From NCBI RefSeq assembly GCF_050410775.1, contig NZ_CP191229.1: a DNA stretch of 64,000 bases; one strand, given 5' to 3'. Both the position numbers and the translations under genes were made by a program. The stretch is from Erwinia sp050410775 (GTDB lineage Bacteria > Pseudomonadota > Gammaproteobacteria > Enterobacterales > Enterobacteriaceae). Shown here piece after piece: positions 1 to 7,828 of the stretch. Under the pieces are notes generated by a model, which saw only the letters and a program-made list of their open reading frames with translations, was not told the origin of the DNA and did not search any database. Each line of letters opens with the position of its first letter. The stretch's first letter is position 1.

Positions 1-610
1 CCTGAACAGCAGCCTGCTGTGCAGGACTATGCCCGAACTGAAGCTGATCGGAATGCAGACGGCGCTGCAGTTCATAATCCTGAAGCATCGCATTAACGCG
101 ACGGCGCTGATCCTGAACCTGCTGCGGCGCATTGCCGCTAAGCGCGCTCTCCGACGGCACGCCAAGGCTGACCGGCGAAGCCTGGCCCATCATTGGCAGC
201 GTATTGAAGACCGGCGAGTCAGACTGCGCCTGCCCGCTTTGCGGCTGGTTATAGTGCTGTACGCCGACGATCACAGCCAGCGAGACGCAGGCAGCCACGC
301 CCACCTGGGTAATCTGAGCCGCCCAGGGGCGCACTTTGTGCCAGAACGGTAGCGAAGCGTACTGTTCCGGCTTCGGCTGCGCTTCAGGAATCAGGTGCGC
401 AGGTCTGGCAGGTTCATTTTCAATCGCCGCCGCAACGCGGGCAGCGATGTCAACATGCACAAACTGGCCCATATCACCACGCAGGGTATCGCGAATCAGG
501 TGATAGCTTTCCCAGTTTTTCTGCAGCGTGGCGTCTTCAGACAATGCGGATAACACTTCATTATCTAAAGTCTCACCATCCATTAAAGCGGAAAGTTGTT
601 CTTTCTGCAT
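1..610 (-). CDS. rseA: RseA, anti-sigma-E factor (C-terminus outside window)
   Basis: Inner-membrane anti-sigma factor that holds sigma-E inactive until envelope stress triggers its proteolysis. 203 codons are visible from the ATG at 608-610; the family is about 216 aa, so only a short C-terminal piece is missing beyond position 1. The start reads MQKEQLSALMDGE, the typical N-terminal sigma-binding domain. A single membrane helix lies near residues 95-117, followed by a Q-rich periplasmic region. It lies 30 bp downstream of rpoE on the same strand, the conserved rpoE-rseA order, and should be co-transcribed from the sigma-E promoter at 1299-1326. Confidence 0.95.
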   Translation of the reverse strand, partial: MQKEQLSALMDGETLDNEVLSALSEDATLQKNWESYHLIRDTLRGDMGQFVHVDIAARVAAAIENEPARPAHLIPEAQPKPEQYASLPFWHKVRPWAAQITQVGVAACVSLAVIVGVQHYNQPQSGQAQSDSPVFNTLPMMGQASPVSLGVPSESALSGNAPQQVQDQRRRVNAMLQDYELQRRLHSDQLQFGHSPAQQAAVQ

Positions 611-640
611 GCCTAAGTACCCTTCCTGTGTCCGCTATCG

Positions 641-1216
641 CTAGCGTTGGATAAGTGGTTGAATTTTATTATCAATAGCTTCCCGCGCCCGGAAAATACG
701 TGAACGCACCGTGCCAACCGGACATTCCATAATGGCCGCTATCTCTTCATAGCTCAAACCATCCAGCTCCCTTAGCGTAATTGCCATACGTAAGTCTTCA
801 GGAAGCGTCTCAATAGTGCGAAAAACGATTTGTCTTAACTCTTCCGACAACATTAAGTTCTCAGGGTTCGAAATTTCTTTCAGCGCACCCGCACTTTCAA
901 AGTTTTCGGCGTCAATAGCATCAACGTCACTGGCGGGCGGACGACGCCCCTGAGCAACCAGATAATTTTTGGCCGTATTAACGGCAATTCTGTAAAGCCA
1001 TGTATAAAAGGCGCTATCGCCACGGAACGACTCCAGGGCACGATAGGCTTTTATAAAGGATTCCTGTACTACATCTGGCACATCTCCAGAGGGGACATAG
1101 CGGGAAACCAGACTCGCCACTTTATGCTGGTAGCGAACCACCAGTAAATTAAAGGACTTCTGATCTCCTTTCTGTACTCGCTCTACGAGAACCTGATCCG
1201 TTAACTGCTCGCTCAT
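641..1216 (-). CDS. rpoE: RpoE, RNA polymerase sigma-E factor
   Basis: Group 4 (ECF) sigma factor for the envelope stress response, 191 aa, the normal length. Sigma region 2 is around residues 25-95 (VVQESFIKAYRALESF, then YTWLYRIAVNTAKNYL) and sigma region 4 around 135-185 (LDGLSYEEIAAIMECPVGTV). Its partner rseA follows immediately. The ATG at 1214-1216 overlaps the TGA of a short upstream reading frame (1213-1314), an ATGA arrangement that suggests translational coupling. A consensus sigma-E promoter lies upstream, so the gene should be autoregulated. Confidence 0.98.
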   Translation of the reverse strand: MSEQLTDQVLVERVQKGDQKSFNLLVVRYQHKVASLVSRYVPSGDVPDVVQESFIKAYRALESFRGDSAFYTWLYRIAVNTAKNYLVAQGRRPPASDVDAIDAENFESAGALKEISNPENLMLSEELRQIVFRTIETLPEDLRMAITLRELDGLSYEEIAAIMECPVGTVRSRIFRAREAIDNKIQPLIQR

Positions 1217-1314
1217 CCGAGGTAATGTCTCCCCAAATCTTTTTCCACGCGTTTATGAACTACCCGCAACAACCCATACTTTTCGAGCAAGCATCTGGTT
1301 TGATTGATCATCAT
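1213..1314 (-). CDS. Putative RseD-like leader peptide coupled to rpoE
   Basis: A 33-codon frame beginning MMINQTRCLLEKYG and ending exactly at the rpoE start, with its TGA overlapping the rpoE ATG (ATGA). E. coli has a short coding leader, rseD, coupled to rpoE in the same place; I name this by position and coupling, not by confident sequence recall. The frame is closed upstream by a stop at 1336-1338. Its ATG lies inside the sigma-E promoter at 1299-1326, so only transcripts from a more distal promoter would carry the complete frame. It could also be a chance frame. Confidence 0.45.
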   Translation of the reverse strand: MMINQTRCLLEKYGLLRVVHKRVEKDLGRHYLG

Positions 1315-1326
1315 GAGTAAAGTTCC
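1299..1326 (-). promoter_or_regulatory. Sigma-E promoter of rpoE-rseA
   Basis: On the minus strand the -35 element GGAACTT (1326-1320) and the -10 element TCAAA (1303-1299) are separated by exactly 16 bp, which matches the sigma-E consensus. Transcription would start near 1292, about 75 nt before the rpoE ATG. This supports positive autoregulation. Confidence 0.88.
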
Positions 1327-1678
1327 ATTGCGACCTTATATTTATGATATCCCGGCAGAAAGAGAAGACCCGTGCGTTTTTATCGTTATCACCGGCCTGA
1401 GCAGCCCTGCTTTCTTCCGCTTTGCCTTAAGGCGCGGCGCTTGCCACCAACGCCGCAGAGTAACCTATGAGGCTCGTTATTTCACCTCTAAATCGCCACA
1501 GGGCGGGCCGGTTCGCAATATTAAACACCTGACGTACCGTTACCTCCCGGCAACAGCCTGCCGCCCATCCTGTGTTCACTCCCCTCCACACCCGGTTAGC
1601 AAAGAAGCGAAAAGACGTTTTTCCCGACAGCGAGGAGTGATATGCTCAGCAAACCACCTGTTTAGTAAATTAAACACC
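1327..1678. other. rpoE/nadB divergent spacer
   Basis: It holds the upstream part of the rpoE control region and the nadB promoter and operator. A reading frame in phase with nadB is open from 1304 onward, but the family start and the NadR operator argue that it is not translated. A plausible nadB -10 (TATGCT, 1641-1646) precedes the operator. I see no other gene. Confidence 0.6.
1659..1676 (+). promoter_or_regulatory. NadR operator of nadB
   Basis: TGTTTA-N6-TAAACA, the exact NadR (NadI) repressor consensus, ends 2 bp before the nadB ATG. A -10-like TATGCT at 1641-1646 would put the transcript start just upstream of or within the operator, so NadR would block initiation when NAD is plentiful. 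Confidence 0.88.
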
Positions 1679-3328
1679 ATGACCTCAAGTTCCGAATACA
1701 GCTGTGACGTGCTTATCATTGGGAGCGGTGCCGCCGGTTTATCGCTTGCGCTACGCCTGGCCGAAACGCATCAGGTAACGGTGCTGAGTAAAGGCCCGGT
1801 AAGCGAAGGATCGACTTTTTACGCTCAGGGCGGCATTGCCGCTGTGTTTGATGAAACCGACAGCATTGAATCGCATGTTGAAGATACGCTGATTGCCGGT
1901 GGCGGACTGTGCGACCGTGAGGCGGTCTCTTTTATCGCCAGCAACGCGCGACATTGCGTACAGTGGCTGATTGATAATGGCATGCTGTTTGATAAGGAGA
2001 CGCCGGATAGCAGCGATCCGCGCTATCACCTGACGCGTGAGGGCGGCCACAGTCACCGCCGTATTCTGCATAGCGCCGATGCCACAGGCCGCGCCGTGGA
2101 AAACACTCTCGTTAGTCGTGCGCTCAATCATCCTAATATTCAGCTTATAGAGCGCTGTAATGCGGTTGACCTTATTGTTTCCGATAAAATCGGCCTGCCG
2201 GGCGATCGTCGGGTAGTTGGCGCCTACATCTGGAACCGCAAGCGTGAGAGCGTAGAGATCTGTCGGGCCAGGACGGTGGTACTCGCCACCGGCGGCGCAG
2301 CCAAAGTTTATCAGTACACCACCAATCCCGACGTCGCTTCAGGTGATGGTATCGCAATGGCCTGGCGGGCAGGCTGCCGGGTCGCAAACCTTGAGTTTAA
2401 CCAGTTTCATCCTACCTGCCTGTTTCATCCTGAAGCGCGTAATTTCCTGCTCACGGAAGCGCTACGTGGCGAAGGCGCAGTGCTGAAACGCCCGGACGGT
2501 ACGCGCTTTATGCCAGATTTTGACCCGCGGGCTGAACTGGCCCCGCGTGACGTCGTGGCCCGCGCTATCGACCATGAAATGAAGCGTCTCGGCGCCGACT
2601 GTATGTATCTGGATATCAGCCACAAGCCCGCTGAGTTTATTGAGTTTCATTTTCCGACCATCCACGAAAAATTGAAAACGCTGGGTTTTGATTTGACCAG
2701 AGAGCCGATCCCAATTGTTCCGGCCGCCCATTACACCTGCGGTGGCGTAACGGTTGATCGGCATGGTCGTACCGACGTCACGGGCCTGTATGCCATCGGC
2801 GAGGTCAGCTATACCGGTCTGCATGGTGCCAATCGCCTGGCCTCCAACTCGCTGCTGGAGTGTCTGGTTTATGGCTGGTCGGCAGCAGAGAATATTCATC
2901 AGTATCTGCAAACCGTGACGCTGGCGGAAGCTCTGCCAGCGTGGGATGAAAGCCGGGTGGATGATTCAGATGAACGCGTGGTGATCCAGCATAACTGGCA
3001 TGAGCTGCGTCTGTTTATGTGGGATTACGTGGGAATTGTGCGCACCACCAAACGGCTTGAACGCGCGCTGCGCCGCATTACTATGCTCCAGCAGGAGATT
3101 GATGAGTATTACGCGCACTTCCGTATCTCTAATAATCTTCTGGAGCTGAGGAACCTGGTGCAGGTAGCTGAACTGATTGTCCGCTGTGCCATGGCGCGTA
3201 AAGAGAGCCGCGGCCTGCATTTCACGCTCGACTACCCGGAGATGCTGGATGAAGCCAGACCGACGATTCTGACGCCTCAATCAGCGAAACAGATAAAAAT
3301 CCCGGGTCAGGCTACAGTGTGCCTCTGA
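1679..3328 (+). CDS. nadB: NadB, L-aspartate oxidase
   Basis: FAD-dependent oxidation of L-aspartate to iminoaspartate, the first step of de novo NAD synthesis (iminoaspartate then goes to quinolinate via NadA). 549 aa; the E. coli enzyme is 540. The N-terminal dinucleotide-binding motif GSGAAG is at residues 15-20. The conserved segments STFYAQGGIAAV and HGANRLASNSLLE are present, and a helical C-terminal domain of the fumarate reductase flavoprotein type follows. The ATG at 1679 is chosen because the Rossmann motif then starts at the usual distance and the perfect NadR operator sits directly before it, although the frame is open upstream to 1304. The 3' end overlaps convergent trmN6 by 48 bp. 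Confidence 0.96.
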   Translation: MTSSSEYSCDVLIIGSGAAGLSLALRLAETHQVTVLSKGPVSEGSTFYAQGGIAAVFDETDSIESHVEDTLIAGGGLCDREAVSFIASNARHCVQWLIDNGMLFDKETPDSSDPRYHLTREGGHSHRRILHSADATGRAVENTLVSRALNHPNIQLIERCNAVDLIVSDKIGLPGDRRVVGAYIWNRKRESVEICRARTVVLATGGAAKVYQYTTNPDVASGDGIAMAWRAGCRVANLEFNQFHPTCLFHPEARNFLLTEALRGEGAVLKRPDGTRFMPDFDPRAELAPRDVVARAIDHEMKRLGADCMYLDISHKPAEFIEFHFPTIHEKLKTLGFDLTREPIPIVPAAHYTCGGVTVDRHGRTDVTGLYAIGEVSYTGLHGANRLASNSLLECLVYGWSAAENIHQYLQTVTLAEALPAWDESRVDDSDERVVIQHNWHELRLFMWDYVGIVRTTKRLERALRRITMLQQEIDEYYAHFRISNNLLELRNLVQVAELIVRCAMARKESRGLHFTLDYPEMLDEARPTILTPQSAKQIKIPGQATVCL

Positions 3329-4018
3329 ATAGCGCTGGTCCGGCCCGCGGATCGTCATCCGGTCCAGAAGCTGCTCGCCCGGATGAGGTGAAAGCGCGAG
3401 CAATACGCGGTTTGGAGGCCGTGACTCGTTGTCAGAAATATCGGTGCGGGAACGGAGATGCCAGCCGCGCTGGAGAGCATAATCAACCAGCGCGTTACCT
3501 GCCGGTTCGGGCAGAATGACACAGAAGAACCCCTCTTCCGCGATCAGCTCCTCCGCGCATTGCAACAGGATTTCATGCGTCAAATCTGCGGTATAGCGGG
3601 CGGCGGCCCGTGCAGGGCTGGCGCATTCCACGCCGGGAACAAAGTAAGGTGGATTGCTGACGATCAGGTTGTAACGATGTTCACACTGCTGTGACCACTG
3701 CCGGATATCCCCCTGATAAATCTGGATGCGGTCAGCCCACGGCGAGGCCTGAGCATTTTCCCGGGCCTGCTCTGTCGCCTGCTCATCCAGCTCAACGGCA
3801 TCCACTCTGACCGCCTGGCCGGTCCGCTGAGCCAGCATAAGCGCGATCAGCCCGCTGCCGGTGCCGATATCCAGTACCCGCGTCGCGCCCGCGACCGGCG
3901 CCCAGGCCCCCAACAGTACGCCATCCGTGCCGACTTTCATCGCGCAGCGCTCGTGGGCCACAAAAAACTGCTTGAAGGTAAATCCGTTGGCGCGCAGAAC
4001 CGCTTTCTTTGAAGACAT
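3281..4018 (-). CDS. trmN6: TrmN6, tRNA1(Val) adenine(37)-N6 methyltransferase
   Basis: SAM-dependent methyltransferase that makes m6A37 in tRNA-Val(UAC) (formerly YfiC). 245 aa, matching the E. coli length. Start MSSKKAVLRANGF at 4018. The SAM-binding motif VLDIGTGSGLIALML lies near residues 47-61 and the catalytic NPPYF motif near residue 125. The frame is open for another 1.2 kb upstream, but that is antisense to srmB and not coding. The gene is divergent from srmB and its 3' end overlaps nadB by 48 bp. Confidence 0.94.
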   Translation of the reverse strand: MSSKKAVLRANGFTFKQFFVAHERCAMKVGTDGVLLGAWAPVAGATRVLDIGTGSGLIALMLAQRTGQAVRVDAVELDEQATEQARENAQASPWADRIQIYQGDIRQWSQQCEHRYNLIVSNPPYFVPGVECASPARAAARYTADLTHEILLQCAEELIAEEGFFCVILPEPAGNALVDYALQRGWHLRSRTDISDNESRPPNRVLLALSPHPGEQLLDRMTIRGPDQRYSEAHCSLTRDFYLFR

Positions 4019-4150
4019 TTGACTGACCTGAAGGGGAAACGGCGCTAGCATATGACAAAGTATGTTGAAGGAAAAGGCATTAAGGCCACACAAACAGATG
4101 AAGATCGTGTTCAATCTGTCTATAATCAGCGCCCCAAACTGAGGTAGACC

Positions 4151-5482
4151 ATGACTGTAACCACTTTTTCCGAACTCGAACTTGATGAAAGCCTGCTGGA
4201 TGCCCTGCAGGAAAAGGGCTTCACGCGCCCCACTGCTATCCAGGCCGCTGCGATCCCGCCTGCACTGGAGGGTCGCGACGTTCTGGGTTCGGCACCAACC
4301 GGTACAGGCAAAACGGCGGCTTACCTGCTGCCCGCGCTGCAGCATCTGCTCGACTTCCCGCGTAAGAAGTCGGGGCCGCCGCGTATTCTGGTTCTGACGC
4401 CGACGCGCGAACTGGCCATGCAGGTTGCCGACCAGGCGCGTGAGCTGGCGAAGCATACGCATCTGGATATTGCCACTATTACCGGCGGCGTGGCGTATAT
4501 GAACCATGCCGAAGTCTTCAGTGAAAACCAGGATGTGGTAGTGGCCACTACCGGGCGCCTGCTCCAGTATATTAAAGAAGAAAACTTCGACTGCCGCGCA
4601 GTGGAAACGCTGATTCTGGACGAAGCAGACCGCATGCTGGACATGGGCTTTGCCCAGGATATTGAAACCATTGCTGCCGAAACCCGCTGGCGCAAGCAGA
4701 CCCTGCTTTTCTCCGCCACGCTGGAAGGTGAAGCGATCCAGGATTTCTCGGAGCGCCTGCTGAACGAACCGGTCGAAATCGAAGCCGATCCCGCCCGTCG
4801 CGAGCGGAAAAAAATCCTGCAATGGTATTACCGCGCGGATGATGTTAAACACAAAACGGCAATGTTGATTCACCTTCTTAAGCAGCCTGAAGCGACCCGC
4901 TCGGTGGTCTTTGTGCGTAAACGTGAACGCGTTCATGAGCTCTGCGGCTGGCTGCGCGAGGCAGGCATTAATACCAGCTACCTCGAAGGCGAGCTGGAGC
5001 AGTTTAAGCGTAACGAAGCGATTAAACGCATCGTGGATGGCCGGGTTAACGTACTGGTTGCCACCGATATTGCCGCCCGTGGCATCGATATCGATGACGT
5101 CAGCCACGTTTTCAACTTCGACCTGCCGCGTACGTCGGATACTTATCTCCACCGCATCGGCCGTACTGGCCGTGCCGGCAAAAAAGGGACGGCTATCTCC
5201 TTTGTTGAGGCGCACGATAATGTGCTGCTGGGTAAAATCATCCGCTATATCAAAGAGCCTTTGAAAGCGCGCACCATTGATGAATTACGCCCGACAACCC
5301 GTGCGCCAAGCGAAAAGCTGAGCGGCAAACCGTCGAAAAAGGTGCTGGCGAAGCGCAAAGAGAAGAAAGAGAAAGACGATGCGGAAAACAAACCCCGCGT
5401 CAAAAAACGCCACCGCGATGCGAAGAACATCGGCAAGCGTCGTAAGCCGAGCAGCGCAGCTAAAACGGACAGCGCTGAATAA
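4151..5482 (+). CDS. srmB: SrmB, DEAD-box RNA helicase
   Basis: ATP-dependent RNA helicase that acts early in 50S ribosomal subunit assembly. 443 aa. The Q motif is in the first 30 residues (FTRPTAIQAAAIP). Next come Walker A APTGTGKT near residue 50, LDEADRMLDMGF near 155, SAT near 190, and ARGID and HRIGRTGRAG in the helicase C domain near 310-340. A lysine/arginine-rich tail from about residue 385 is typical of SrmB and binds RNA. It has its own promoter region, divergent from trmN6, and a strong terminator just downstream. Confidence 0.96.
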   Translation: MTVTTFSELELDESLLDALQEKGFTRPTAIQAAAIPPALEGRDVLGSAPTGTGKTAAYLLPALQHLLDFPRKKSGPPRILVLTPTRELAMQVADQARELAKHTHLDIATITGGVAYMNHAEVFSENQDVVVATTGRLLQYIKEENFDCRAVETLILDEADRMLDMGFAQDIETIAAETRWRKQTLLFSATLEGEAIQDFSERLLNEPVEIEADPARRERKKILQWYYRADDVKHKTAMLIHLLKQPEATRSVVFVRKRERVHELCGWLREAGINTSYLEGELEQFKRNEAIKRIVDGRVNVLVATDIAARGIDIDDVSHVFNFDLPRTSDTYLHRIGRTGRAGKKGTAISFVEAHDNVLLGKIIRYIKEPLKARTIDELRPTTRAPSEKLSGKPSKKVLAKRKEKKEKDDAENKPRVKKRHRDAKNIGKRRKPSSAAKTDSAE

Positions 5483-5500
5483 ATAACCCGCATTACATAA

Positions 5501-5531
5501 AAACCGCCCCTCAGCTAAGGGCGGTTTTTTT
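5501..5531 (+). terminator. Rho-independent terminator after srmB
   Basis: Stem AAACCGCCC / GGGCGGTTT with a short loop, followed by a T tract, 18 bp after the srmB stop. Confidence 0.9.
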
Positions 5532-5650
5532 ATTGGCTTTTATAGCGAAAAAGCGTGGGTTGAACGGTTTGAGAAGCTGAATGGCGCTGTCTGACCAACC
5601 CATACGGCCACTCTCTCAACACTCATCAGAAAACTTTTTTTCATGAAGAT

Positions 5651-5695
5651 AATAAAAAACCCGGACGACGCTTATTTCAGCGGCGTCCGGGTTTT
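5651..5695 (-). terminator. Rho-independent terminator of grcA
   Basis: Long GC-rich inverted repeat (ACCCGGACG... / ...CGTCCGGGT) followed on the minus strand by a T-rich tract, 37 bp past the grcA stop. Confidence 0.88.
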
Positions 5696-5731
5696 CATAT
5701 TTTAATGCTGAATGGGGTAAGAAGAATATCC

Positions 5732-6115
5732 TTACAGGCTTTCAGTAAAAGTACGGGCGATGACGTCGCGCTGCTGTTCTGGCGTAAGTGAGTTAAAACG
5801 GACGGCATAGCCAGAAACACGGATGGTCAGCTGCGGATATTTCTCCGGATGTTTTACCGCATCTTCCAGCGTTTCACGACGCAAAACGTTCACGTTCAGG
5901 TGCTGACCGCCTTCAACACGGACCTCGGGTTTCATTTCCAGCGGAATTTCACGGTACTCAATGTCGCCCAGTTCGCGAACGGGCACAATTTGATCTTCGT
6001 TGTATCCCGCTTTGGCGCATACGCAGCGCGCTTCTGCTTTTTCATCGTCCAGCAGCCAGAATGAGTTCATCAGCGTGGCGTTAGCGGCTTTCGTAATCTG
6101 AATTCCAGTAATCAT
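5732..6115 (-). CDS. grcA: GrcA, stress-induced alternate pyruvate formate-lyase subunit
   Basis: Small glycyl-radical protein (formerly YfiD) that replaces the damaged C-terminal radical domain of pyruvate formate-lyase after oxygen exposure. 127 aa, the normal length, starting MITGIQITKAANAT. The radical loop reads RVSGYAVRF with the radical glycine at residue 102, as in E. coli. The start at 6115 is preceded by a GGAGG-type ribosome site; the frame is open 13 codons further upstream but that part is not conserved. An FNR-like site upstream and a terminator downstream make this a single-gene unit. Confidence 0.97.
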   Translation of the reverse strand: MITGIQITKAANATLMNSFWLLDDEKAEARCVCAKAGYNEDQIVPVRELGDIEYREIPLEMKPEVRVEGGQHLNVNVLRRETLEDAVKHPEKYPQLTIRVSGYAVRFNSLTPEQQRDVIARTFTESL

Positions 6116-6215
6116 ATTTGCCTCCAGGCAGTTATGGCTGACCGGCGTCAGCACGAGTTATCAGTTCAATATTGATCTGCTTCATACTGTATAACAGCCT
6201 CTAAATGCGGCAACT

Positions 6216-6229
6216 TTGACCAGAATCAA
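6216..6229 (-). promoter_or_regulatory. FNR-like operator upstream of grcA
   Basis: TTGAC-CAGA-ATCAA differs from the FNR consensus TTGAT-N4-ATCAA at one position. It is centred about 107 bp upstream of the grcA ATG, and a candidate -10 (TTATAC on the minus strand) lies about 25-30 bp downstream, near 6188-6195. In E. coli this gene is activated by FNR and ArcA under micro-aerobic conditions. Confidence 0.65.
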
Positions 6230-6395
6230 TAACTGAGGTGCGTCCAGCGCGCAAAAAATGACAACATTCTGATTTCAGAAGGGTTTTCCTCAGATAAAAT
6301 TTTAATTATTCGTGTAAAATTTCAAAAATATTTTAAGTACTCCCTCCGCGCGATACGCGCTAAGCTACGTATCTTATGAGATAAAGGAGGCGAAC

Positions 6396-7076
6396 ATGGT
6401 CAATGCGCTGACCTGGCACGACGTGCTGGCAGAGGAAAAAAAGAAACCCTATTTTGTCGAAACGCTTTCGCTGGTCGCGAATGAGCGGGCGGCGGGCAAG
6501 GTTGTCTATCCACCGCAGAAAGATGTGTTTAACGCATTTCGCCTCACGGAATTAGGTGAAGTGAAAGTCGTTATTCTTGGGCAGGATCCTTATCACGGCC
6601 CCCATCAGGCACATGGCCTGTCGTTTTCCGTCCTGCCCGGCGTTGCCGTACCGCCTTCGCTGGCCAATATTTATAAAGAACTGGCTACGGATATTCCGGG
6701 GTTTGAGCGTCCCGCTCACGGCTTTCTGGAAAGCTGGGCGCGTCAGGGCGTGCTGCTGCTTAACACCGTATTAACGGTTGAAGCAGGTCAGGCGCATTCC
6801 CATGCACGCTTCGGCTGGGAAACCTTTACGGATAACGTGATTGCCGCCATTAATGCGCACCGGGAAGGCGTAGTCTTTCTGCTGTGGGGATCACATGCCC
6901 AGAAGAAGGGAAGCATCATCGATCCTCAACGGCATCATATTTTAAAAGCGCCCCACCCTTCTCCGCTCTCCGCGCACAGAGGTTTTCTGGGCTGTGGTCA
7001 CTTCTCCAGAACGAATGCGCTGCTGGAAGAGCAAGGCGAAAAGCCGATTGACTGGCAGCCGCAGCTGCCGGCATAA
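6396..7076 (+). CDS. ung: Ung, uracil-DNA glycosylase
   Basis: Family 1 uracil-DNA glycosylase that removes uracil from DNA at the start of base excision repair. 226 aa. The water-activating motif GQDPYHG places the catalytic Asp at residue 64, and the minor-groove intercalation loop HPSPLSAHRGF is near residue 187; both are intact. A strong ribosome site (AAGGAGG) precedes the ATG at 6396. Divergent from grcA and convergent with grpE, with a shared hairpin terminator between ung and grpE. Confidence 0.97.
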   Translation: MVNALTWHDVLAEEKKKPYFVETLSLVANERAAGKVVYPPQKDVFNAFRLTELGEVKVVILGQDPYHGPHQAHGLSFSVLPGVAVPPSLANIYKELATDIPGFERPAHGFLESWARQGVLLLNTVLTVEAGQAHSHARFGWETFTDNVIAAINAHREGVVFLLWGSHAQKKGSIIDPQRHHILKAPHPSPLSAHRGFLGCGHFSRTNALLEEQGEKPIDWQPQLPA

Positions 7077-7082
7077 AGGCGA

Positions 7083-7110
7083 AAAAAAAGCACCCTGAGG
7101 TGCTTTTTTA
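7083..7110. terminator. Bidirectional terminator between ung and grpE
   Basis: AAAAAGCACC-CTGA-GGTGCTTTTT is flanked by an A tract on one side and a T tract on the other, so it can terminate both converging transcripts. Confidence 0.9.
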
Positions 7111-7122
7111 AAGAGCGAATGG

Positions 7123-7704
7123 TTACGCTTTGGCTTTGGCGACCGCTACCATCGCCGGACGGAGCAGGCGACCGTTAAGCGTATAGCCGCGCTGCATCAC
7201 CATCAGTACGTGATTTGGCGCAACCTCTTCTGACTCCATCATCGACATCGCCTGATGCAGTTCCGGGTTGAAAGGTTCATTAACCTCGCCAACCACTTCA
7301 ACGCCGAACTTGCGAACAGCGCCCAACAGGGATTTCAGCGTCAGGTCAATACCTTCCACCATCGCGGTCAGCTCGGCGTTGTTTTTATCCGCCACTTCAA
7401 GGGCACGCTCAAGGCTGTCGATCACCGGCAGCAGCTCATTAGCGAATTTCTCAAGCGCAAATTTATGCGCTTTTTCCACGTCAAGCTCAGCGCGACGGCG
7501 GATGTTTTCAATCTCAGCCTGAGCGCGGATCTGCGCTTCACGCACGCCGCCCTGCGACTGCGCCAGCTGGGCTTCCAGTTCGGCAATGCGTTCATCACGC
7601 GGATCCACGCCTTCTGCTGTCTCTGCGTCCTGATGTTGCGCCTGTTCCATCTCAATATCGTCTGAGACTTGCTCGTTTGGTGTGTTCTGTTCTTTACTAC
7701 TCAT
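7123..7704 (-). CDS. grpE: GrpE, DnaK nucleotide exchange factor
   Basis: Releases ADP from DnaK in the DnaK-DnaJ-GrpE chaperone cycle. 193 aa starting MSSKEQNTPNEQ. It has an acidic disordered N-terminus, a long coiled-coil segment (about residues 35-90, DERIAELEAQLAQ onward) and the C-terminal beta domain with VAPNHVLMVMQRGY and GRLLRPAMV. The frame extends 8 codons upstream, but the start at 7704 fits the family. A consensus heat-shock promoter lies 44-72 bp upstream, inside the spacer shared with divergent nadK. Confidence 0.97.
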   Translation of the reverse strand: MSSKEQNTPNEQVSDDIEMEQAQHQDAETAEGVDPRDERIAELEAQLAQSQGGVREAQIRAQAEIENIRRRAELDVEKAHKFALEKFANELLPVIDSLERALEVADKNNAELTAMVEGIDLTLKSLLGAVRKFGVEVVGEVNEPFNPELHQAMSMMESEEVAPNHVLMVMQRGYTLNGRLLRPAMVAVAKAKA

Positions 7705-7747
7705 GAATTTCTCCGCGTTTGTGCACATTCATCTCGCTGGTTCGCTT

Positions 7748-7776
7748 ATTATGGGGATCAGAATTGTGGTTTCAAG
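7748..7776 (-). promoter_or_regulatory. Sigma-32 heat-shock promoter of grpE
   Basis: On the minus strand CTTGAA (7776-7771) and CCCCATAA (7756-7749) are 14 bp apart, a very good match to the sigma-32 consensus. It drives grpE and lies between grpE and divergent nadK. Confidence 0.88.
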
Positions 7777-7828
7777 GGAACCCGTCACATTGTCTGGGGT
7801 AGTTTACCTCATGAGGAAAGCCAGCATC

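Noticed and set aside
29..352. 107-codon plus-strand frame
   Set aside because: Antisense shadow of rseA with no ribosome site or family match.
1642..1665. Leader peptide MLSKPPV before nadB with a GAGGAG ribosome-like site
   Set aside because: Its ATG overlaps the probable -10 element and its end overlaps the NadR operator, so it is probably not transcribed in full.
1304..1678. N-terminal extension of nadB by 125 codons (open frame)
   Set aside because: The conserved aspartate oxidase N-terminus starts at 1679 and the NadR operator lies just before it.
4019..5215. Upstream extension of trmN6 to a 644 aa frame
   Set aside because: The extra part is antisense to srmB, and TrmN6 is complete at 245 aa.
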